Source of the DNA: an uncultured Haemophilus sp.
Lineage (GTDB): Bacteria > Pseudomonadota > Gammaproteobacteria > Enterobacterales > Pasteurellaceae
NCBI GenBank assembly: GCA_905205995.1
Contig: CAJLFU010000024.1
Coordinates: 1-29,886, forward strand
Length of the DNA stretch: 29,886 bases
Reading direction: 5' to 3'
Positions 25,310 to 29,886 of the stretch are shown one piece after another. The translations under genes and the position numbers were made by a program. Position 1 is the first letter of the stretch. Every line of letters begins with the position of its first letter. The notes under the pieces were generated by a model. It had not been told where the DNA came from. It made no database searches and saw nothing but the letters and a program-made list of their open reading frames with translations.

Positions 25310-25640
25310 GTGAACGTTGTCAAACGCAAGAATTTTTTATTTATGGTAAGAGTAAATGACAAAAAGGTGATTCAGCAAAAAATTGCGGAATTATCTAAAC
25401 AAATCACCTGTATTGAAAAGCAAATTGGAATGTCTAAGCAACATATAGTTACGCTAAAATAAACCTTAGTTGCATTAGATAGTTAGCTGTGGGTACAGTT
25501 AAACTGCGAAACAATAAAAAATCAACATCATAGTTTGATTATACCCATCAACCGAGCGAATTATTGCTTAGGTATTAAAACATTTTACAGACCAATGGTT
25601 ATCAGCAAGATGAATTGTGTTCAAGGTTTCATTCTAATTT
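25310..25640 (+). mobile_element. Probable decayed transposase fragment (IS66-like), with a 39-residue ORF
   Basis: One frame gives a 39-residue coiled-coil-like ORF from ATG 25343 to TAA 25462 (ending KQHIVTLK). It stays open apart from stops at 25460 and 25484, and then reads LWVQLNCETIKNQHH. After a shift to the frame beginning at 25534 it reads FDYTHQPSELLL, a stop, and ILQTNGYQ. The order 'LWV... FDYT..PSE ... LQTNGYQ' recalls the IS66 TnpC segment 'YLWVY ... F(D)YTPSRSGE ... YLQTDGY'. Several stops and frameshifts show it is dead. The N-terminal ORF is not clearly part of it. The rest of 25215-25710 holds nothing else I can support. Confidence 0.4.
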
Positions 25641-25710
25641 TATCTGCAAGGCTTCTGTAAACATACATATTCTCGCATTCGTGTGCCTAGTCCAATGACA
25701 GTAATAAAAT

Positions 25711-25739
25711 TTGACAAAAACAAATTATTTGTTTATAAA
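25711..25739 (+). promoter_or_regulatory. Near-consensus sigma-70 promoter of the three-gene operon
   Basis: TTGACA at 25711-25716, a 17-base spacer and TATAAA at 25734-25739 form an almost ideal sigma-70 promoter. Transcription would start near 25746, about 28 bases before the first ATG. The TTG that could extend the first reading frame upstream is the -35 box itself, so the true start must be downstream. Confidence 0.8.
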
Positions 25740-25773
25740 GCTGTTGTTTAATAATAGAGGAAAAGATCTTACT

Positions 25774-25989
25774 ATGAGTGATGTTATTCGTTTAAATCGC
25801 CCCATTTTTCCTGATGGGCTCTCTGTTGGTGTAAGTAGTGATCGCAGCATTGCTGTAATTGACTTTTTATCAAAAAAAAATATTTCTGAAAATGGTGAAA
25901 CAGAATCTGTTTTTGCTGTTGCCTTAACAAAACAACATCTTATGGCTTTAAAAGAAGCTTTAGAGAAAATGGAAAATGACGAAAGTTAA
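25774..25989 (+). CDS. Unknown 71-residue protein, first gene of the island operon
   Basis: This gene encodes a small soluble protein. Its N-terminal half looks like beta strands (SVGVSSDRSIAVIDFLS), and an acidic linker leads to a C-terminal strand plus helix (SVFAVALTKQHLMALKEAL). That ending faintly recalls DUF3467-type small proteins ('LSPEHAKxLxxxL'), but I would not rely on it. The start is the ATG after the promoter; GAGG lies 13 bases upstream, a rather long spacing. The gene overlaps the next by 14 bases (stop 25987-25989, next ATG 25976), so the two are translationally coupled. Size and position as the first short gene in front of larger ones would suit an antitoxin, immunity or adaptor protein, but there is no direct evidence. 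Confidence 0.75.
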   Translation: MSDVIRLNRPIFPDGLSVGVSSDRSIAVIDFLSKKNISENGETESVFAVALTKQHLMALKEALEKMENDES

Positions 25990-26740
25990 TACAACTGTCT
26001 ATGCTAATAGTTCCATAATACTAGATAAACCACACATCGCTACTATAGATATAAAACAATCAATTTATTGTGATAGCGATGCATTCCTTTATAATCATCA
26101 TAACCCTATAATAGATAAAGCACACTTTGCCGAAATAGATGTTACACAATCAGTTTATTATAGTGATGATAAATCCCCACAAAAGAGTTCTCAATTATCA
26201 AACTTTTCATATGAAAAAATGATTGCAATGTATATTGAATACATAGAGATACAAAGATCATCACGAGAAGAATGGGGCAGAAAATATCTCAAGATAATGG
26301 AAGAGTTATCATCACTAATAAACGATCATAAATTAATAGAAGGCTCATCAAAAGTATTTGAAAAATACAATTTGTCTAATATAGCTGAAATGATAAAAAG
26401 AGATTACGATGCTATTACTAACCAAAATGATTTTTTTTACACATTATCTAACTTTTTAAGTAAATACCCAGAAATAAATAATGACAGAAATGATTCTTAT
26501 CTGTCTATTGTAGATAATAATAAAATATCATTAGTTTTATTAAGAAAAAATGAATGTATATTTAAGAAAAAGGGTTATATAGCTAAATTAAACTTAGTTT
26601 TTACACCAGAGAATAGAGTAAATTTTTCTTCGTCAGATTCTAATGAAGATAATTATTTTATATATGGTTCATTTGATTCTCCTAAATCTTTCTTTTCTAA
26701 TAGAAAAATTAAAAAAATATTAAGGATTCTAGATGAATGA
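25976..26740 (+). CDS. Unknown 254-residue protein with two N-terminal 30-residue repeats
   Basis: I do not recognise this protein. Residues about 14-35 and 45-65 are two copies of one unit with a 30-residue period (LDKPHIATIDIKQSIY and IDKAHFAEIDVTQSVY). Residues about 75-125 form long charged helices (MIAMYIEYIEIQRSSREEW, YLKIMEELSSLI), probably a coiled coil. The C-terminal half alternates strands and lysine-rich helix (KISLVLLRKNECIFKKKG, then FFSNRKIKKILRIL). No signal peptide, membrane segment or known catalytic motif is visible. The codon choice is rich in ATA and AGA and the DNA very AT-rich, unlike the glp genes next door, so the operon is probably acquired. It overlaps its neighbours by 14 and 8 bases. 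Translation probably depends on coupling, since no strong ribosome site precedes it. Confidence 0.75.
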   Translation: MTKVNTTVYANSSIILDKPHIATIDIKQSIYCDSDAFLYNHHNPIIDKAHFAEIDVTQSVYYSDDKSPQKSSQLSNFSYEKMIAMYIEYIEIQRSSREEWGRKYLKIMEELSSLINDHKLIEGSSKVFEKYNLSNIAEMIKRDYDAITNQNDFFYTLSNFLSKYPEINNDRNDSYLSIVDNNKISLVLLRKNECIFKKKGYIAKLNLVFTPENRVNFSSSDSNEDNYFIYGSFDSPKSFFSNRKIKKILRILDE

Positions 26741-27275
26741 CTTTGATATTATCTCTAAAGAATTAGTATTCACAGATGACGAGGAACAAAAATTTAATCA
26801 AATTATGCCTGAGATTGATCATCTATTGAGATATTCTAGAATTGGAGAGCATATTTTACCCGATAATGTGATTAGCCCAGATGCATTTAGAAGGAGAACC
26901 TTAAAAAGTGGGCAAATAGAAGACACCATTAGTCTTTTTCAAATGTTGGATGAATTTGAATCCCCAGAAGATGAATCGCAAGCTTTTCTCGATTTTTTAT
27001 ATTCAAAAAGAGCTGCTACATTTGTATTTGATGATGAAACTAGAACAATAAGTCTCTTAAAAGACAAGTTAAAAGAAGCGTGTTTAAGGGATAAACAAAT
27101 TATTCATATGATAAATATAAATAAAACAAATTGTAGAGCAAATCAAAGTAGCAAGGCAATAGCTCATCACTGGGATGTTACATCTAATGATTTTGATGCT
27201 ATATATGCAATATTGGCAAAATGCAGTGAAGTTATTAATTGTATATATAAAAAAACTCTTCACTTAAATTCTTAA
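26733..27275 (+). CDS. Unknown 180-residue protein, last gene of the island operon
   Basis: I do not recognise this protein. It is soluble and mainly helical, with an acidic N-terminal half (ELVFTDDEEQKFNQIM, FQMLDEFESPEDESQAFLDF) and a basic patch (DAFRRRTLKSGQ) near residue 50. A C-terminal part (RANQSSKAIAHHWDVTSNDF) contains a His-His-Trp-Asp cluster, then an alternating helix (DAIYAILAKCSEVINCIY). No known motif can be named. The ATG has AAGGA 6-8 bases upstream and overlaps the previous gene by 8 bases. A degraded stretch leading to an insertion-sequence relic follows. Confidence 0.72.
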   Translation: MNDFDIISKELVFTDDEEQKFNQIMPEIDHLLRYSRIGEHILPDNVISPDAFRRRTLKSGQIEDTISLFQMLDEFESPEDESQAFLDFLYSKRAATFVFDDETRTISLLKDKLKEACLRDKQIIHMININKTNCRANQSSKAIAHHWDVTSNDFDAIYAILAKCSEVINCIYKKTLHLNS

Positions 27276-27410
27276 TTTTGCTTAGCTTAAATGATTAAAG
27301 CCATCTATTTTAAATTGAGGAGGGTAGAACCATATTCACAAAGTAATAAACGATACTTGGTTGTGGTGGAAGATAAAAAGAAATCTGTGCCCCCCCTGCT
27401 TTTAAGCCTA

Positions 27411-27755
27411 GTCTCTCCCACTTTTTGTGTAAATATCTGTTTTTCAGATAATACATCTGATACTGATATTTTATTGTGAATGAAAAAAAACTTTACTCTT
27501 TGGCATCAGAATTTACTAAAAACCTCAAAATACTTGAAGGCTGTATCAGTTTTCACGAATGCTCAAAAAAAATCACCATCTAAGCCTCTTTAAATGCTGA
27601 GCAATCCGTTCAATCTTGGCTATGAAAAATATCAGCTCCGAAAAGATAAAATACTCGTAATAGCTATAATTCTAAAACTGTGATTTTTGATAACAGTGAA
27701 GTTAAAATTATCCTCATCGTGACTGTGATGACACCTCTGAATAAAGGCTTAGTTT
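27411..27755 (+). mobile_element. Decayed IS256-family insertion sequence, left end
   Basis: From GTG 27476 the sequence reads VNEKKLYSLASEFTKNLKIL, then SKKITI, a stop and ASLNAEQS. After frameshifts it reads GYEKYQ, NTRNSYNSKTVIFDNSEVKI and RDCDDTSE. This follows the N-terminus of IS256-family transposases in order ('MNEKKL..LA...KNLK', 'TVEAALNAEL', 'GYEK', 'NTRNGYNSKT', 'DDGEVEI', 'PRDRDGTFEP'). About 65 bases before the start, GTCTCTCCCACTTTTTGTGTAAAT (27411-27434) resembles the terminal inverted repeat of this family, at the usual distance. Multiple stops and shifts mean it is inactive. It ends abruptly; the rest of the element is missing. The remaining stretch 27756-27920 holds only AT-rich sequence, including a small inverted repeat near 27853-27880. 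Confidence 0.75.
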
Positions 27756-27920
27756 TTTTTTGCATTTACTACATAATTCTGAAAATTTGTTGTAATTTTT
27801 AACGTTTTTTTAAATTAACCCCAAATATATCAAAAAAGAAATCTATTTTGTTATTAAGTTGTTTATCTTAATAACAAAAAGCTCACTGTTTATCTCAGCA
27901 AGCCTTTTAAAATCTAGCTA

Positions 27921-28550
27921 TTACGCAAATTGTTTTTTATTCTCTAAATAGCGTTTCGCACATTCTGCTGCGGCAACTAAGCCACCTGCCATCATAATAA
28001 TATCTTTAATCACGAGTCGGCCAGCACCTGAGAGATATGGGAAGCCATAATTAGGTGTTGGGAAGTCCCCACCTAAATTCGGTACCCAGGTTTCTGGCGT
28101 AAATATCAGGAACGACAGCGTGACTATCGACATACCAAACGTGAGTAAGCCTCCGAATAAACCTAATGTTGGAGACCAAATGCCTGCTAATACTAAAATA
28201 CCAATTGTCACAATGATTGCACCAATAATATAAGAAGCGGTATAGGTGCCATTAGCTTTATGCCATTCGATATTTTTTGCGACCATTTTGCCTTCAGGGT
28301 TTTTATATAAGGTATATTCTTTCACTAAAACACCCTTATCATTTGTCACTTCATTTGCACCGTTTTTGTAAAGGAAACTTAAGAAAGGACTATTTGACAC
28401 AAAGTGTGCAATACCATCTGCCTCATATTGGCAAACTTTTAAACCTCCAATCCAAACCATCACCACACAAATCGCAATGCGGATAAAGTTAATAAATTGA
28501 CGTTGCAATGGCGCAACAATATTAGCTAGCAATGTAACTAATGCACTCAT
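27921..28550 (-). CDS. rclC: RclC-like inner-membrane protein (DUF417)
   Basis: This 209-residue membrane protein has about four helices. It matches the DUF417/RclC family (E. coli YkgB) along its length: RIAICVVMVWIGGLKVCQYE, then VSNSPFLSFLYKNG, SYIIGAIIVTIGILVLAGIW, TLSFLIFTPETWVPNLGG and FPYLSGAGRLVIKD. In E. coli, RclC is part of the reactive-chlorine resistance locus with RclA, RclB and the regulator RclR; its precise activity is not known. None of those partners is adjacent here. The open frame extends 16 codons upstream, but the ATG at 28550 has AAGGAG about 7 bases upstream and gives a family-like start. Confidence 0.9.
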   Translation of the reverse strand: MSALVTLLANIVAPLQRQFINFIRIAICVVMVWIGGLKVCQYEADGIAHFVSNSPFLSFLYKNGANEVTNDKGVLVKEYTLYKNPEGKMVAKNIEWHKANGTYTASYIIGAIIVTIGILVLAGIWSPTLGLFGGLLTFGMSIVTLSFLIFTPETWVPNLGGDFPTPNYGFPYLSGAGRLVIKDIIMMAGGLVAAAECAKRYLENKKQFA

Positions 28551-28604
28551 GTAGAACTCCTTATATAGTTCAATTGATATTACGGACATAATGCCCAAGA
28601 ATTT

Positions 28605-28656
28605 TTATATAAATACTTTATATAAATCATTAACAATATTACTCGCTAATATTGTT
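28605..28656. promoter_or_regulatory. Direct and inverted repeats upstream of the rclC-like gene
   Basis: AACAATATT (28632-28640) and AATATTGTT (28648-28656) are a perfect 9-bp inverted repeat with a 7-base centre. Two near-identical TTTATATAAA stretches lie beside it around 28605-28627. They sit 55-105 bases upstream of the start codon, where an operator and AT-rich promoter would be expected. A plus-strand T-run follows the palindrome, but no plus-strand gene ends here. Confidence 0.45.
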
Positions 28657-28684
28657 GGCATTTTTTTATTGCTAAGATTTATGC

Positions 28685-28720
28685 AATAAAAAAAGAGATA
28701 CCAATTTCTTAGTATCTCTT
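28685..28720 (-). terminator. Rho-independent terminator of purL
   Basis: AAGAGATAC (28693-28701) and GTATCTCTT (28712-28720) form a 9-bp stem. On the minus strand a run of about eight Ts follows. It is about 35 bases past the purL stop codon. Confidence 0.85.
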
Positions 28721-28753
28721 ATTTTGTATTAATTTACTGTGAGCAATCTCACA

Positions 28754-29886
28754 TTATTTGAAATTCACTCTCGCGTTTCTAAAAATTCTCATCCAAGCAC
28801 CATCTTCAGACCATTCTTCTGGATACCATGAGTTGCTCACGGCACGGAATACACGCTCTGGGTGTGGCATCATCGCGGCAATACGACCGTCCACATTAGA
28901 AATCGCGGTGATCCCTAATGCCGAACCATTCGGGTTGGCTGGATAGGTTTCAGTCACATTTAAATGGCTGTCGATATATTGAGCCACAATCAAGTTTTGC
29001 GCTTGAAGTGCGGTCAAATTCTCAGGTGTTTTGAATTCTACACGACCTTCACCGTGAGAAACGGCAATCGGCATATGTGAACCCGCCATGCCTTTAAACC
29101 ATAATGAGTTGGTGTCGTTGATTTTTACCATCGCGGCACGCGCTTCAAAACGTTCTGATTTATTACGCACGAAACGTGGCCAGTTTTCTGCACCAGGGAT
29201 AATTTCCGCAAGGGTGGAGATAAATTGACAGCCGTTACATACACCTAATGAAAGGGTGTTTTCATTGGCGAAGAATTGGCTGAATTGATCGCGTAATTGT
29301 GGGTTAAATAAAATGGATTTCGCCCAACCGCCACCTGCGCCTAATACGTCACCGTAAGAAAAACCACCACAGGCCACCATCGCGTTGAAATCGTTTAAGT
29401 TGTAACGGCCTGTCATTAAATCACTCATGTGAACATCAATCGACGCAAAGCCAGCACGATCAAAAGCCGCTGCCATTTCAACGTGGCTGTTTACGCCTTG
29501 CTCACGCAATACGGCTACTTTCGGTTTCACGCCTTTGCTGATGTACGGCGCGGCAATATCTTCATTCACATCATAAGTTAAGTGAGCAGATAAACCTTTA
29601 TTGTCTGTTGCTTTTTTCGCTTCAAATTCTTGGTCGGCACATTCTGGATTATCACGTAAGCGTTGCATTTGGTGAGTAAGCCCTGCCCAAATACCGCGTA
29701 ATTCAGATCGTTTTTCACTTAATAGTTTTTTGCTACCGCGCGTGATTTCAAAACGATCTTCTAAGCCTACAGAACCGAGTTCATATGTTAAACCAAGCAA
29801 GTCATGGGCTTTTAATACCTCACGCACGGCGCTTAATTCACTTTCTGATACTTGGATCACTGCACCTAATTCTTCATTGAATAACA
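28754..29886 (-). CDS. purL: Phosphoribosylformylglycinamidine synthase, C-terminal part (cut by window edge)
   Basis: PurL converts FGAR to FGAM with glutamine and ATP, the fourth step of purine synthesis. Only the last 377 codons are present; the reading frame stays open to the right edge (the edge codons read LFNEELGAVIQVSE), so the apparent GTG start at 29860 is internal. The visible part covers the end of the synthetase domain and the glutamine amidotransferase domain. The latter starts near KPKVAVLREQGVNSHVEMA. The nucleophile is the cysteine of SLGVCNGCQF, and the catalytic His-Glu pair is in MMPHPERVFR. One uptake signal near 29006 is translated as NLTAL. This is the large single-chain PurL type, to judge from the fused amidotransferase. 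Confidence 0.97.
   Translation of the reverse strand, partial: LFNEELGAVIQVSESELSAVREVLKAHDLLGLTYELGSVGLEDRFEITRGSKKLLSEKRSELRGIWAGLTHQMQRLRDNPECADQEFEAKKATDNKGLSAHLTYDVNEDIAAPYISKGVKPKVAVLREQGVNSHVEMAAAFDRAGFASIDVHMSDLMTGRYNLNDFNAMVACGGFSYGDVLGAGGGWAKSILFNPQLRDQFSQFFANENTLSLGVCNGCQFISTLAEIIPGAENWPRFVRNKSERFEARAAMVKINDTNSLWFKGMAGSHMPIAVSHGEGRVEFKTPENLTALQAQNLIVAQYIDSHLNVTETYPANPNGSALGITAISNVDGRIAAMMPHPERVFRAVSNSWYPEEWSEDGAWMRIFRNARVNFK

Noticed and set aside
25711..25773. TTG start extending the 71-residue protein by 21 residues
   Set aside because: The TTG is the first part of the TTGACA -35 box, so the extension would lie upstream of the predicted transcript start.
27291..27479. 62-residue plus-strand reading frame after the unknown operon
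   Set aside because: It spans the terminal repeat of the IS256 relic and has no coding character or good ribosome site.
1..29886. CRISPR arrays, tRNA and rRNA genes
   Set aside because: No regularly spaced repeats and no cloverleaf-like or rRNA-like stretches were noticed. The recurring 9-base motif is the DNA uptake signal, not CRISPR.

Overview
The window looks like the chromosome of a Pasteurellaceae bacterium, most likely Haemophilus (H. parainfluenzae or a close relative). The strongest sign is the many copies of the Haemophilus-type DNA uptake signal (core AAGTGCGGT / ACCGCACTT), both singly inside genes and as inverted pairs that serve as terminators between genes. The housekeeping genes (tex, greB, deoD, trpS, hflD, purB, asnA, glpTQ, purL) also read as close relatives of H. 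influenzae proteins.

Layout. Positions 1-1170 are a small AT-rich patch with a probable orphan CdiI-type immunity gene and a small gene broken by a stop codon. Positions 1184-4565 hold a conserved hypothetical gene, tex and the divergent transcription factor gene greB. Positions 4630-7940 hold purine nucleoside salvage (a CNT nucleoside transporter followed by deoD, with a PurR-like box), a YjjW-type radical SAM activase without an adjacent partner enzyme, and a YfcZ-like small protein. Positions 7995-11147 carry trpS diverging from hflD-purB. Next come a PACE-family efflux gene, a lone polyamine-binding protein gene (potD) diverging from an FAD amine oxidoreductase gene (ordL), the divergent asnC/asnA pair, and an exported TPR/YdcF-like protein.

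Positions 17114-25214 form a glycerol-3-phosphate cluster. glpABC (anaerobic dehydrogenase) diverges from glpT, an uncharacterised exported propeller-like protein gene and glpQ (protein D). Two perfect CRP sites lie between the divergent arms. GlpQ releases glycerol-3-phosphate from phosphodiesters, GlpT imports it and GlpABC oxidises it.

Positions 25215-27920 are an AT-rich accessory island. A consensus sigma-70 promoter drives three overlapping genes (71, 254 and 180 residues) that I do not recognise. On the right lies a clear decayed IS256-family transposase relic, and on the left a less certain IS66-like relic. This island is the best candidate here for an undescribed system; its function is unknown. 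The window ends with an RclC-like membrane protein gene and the 3' part of purL, which runs off the right edge.
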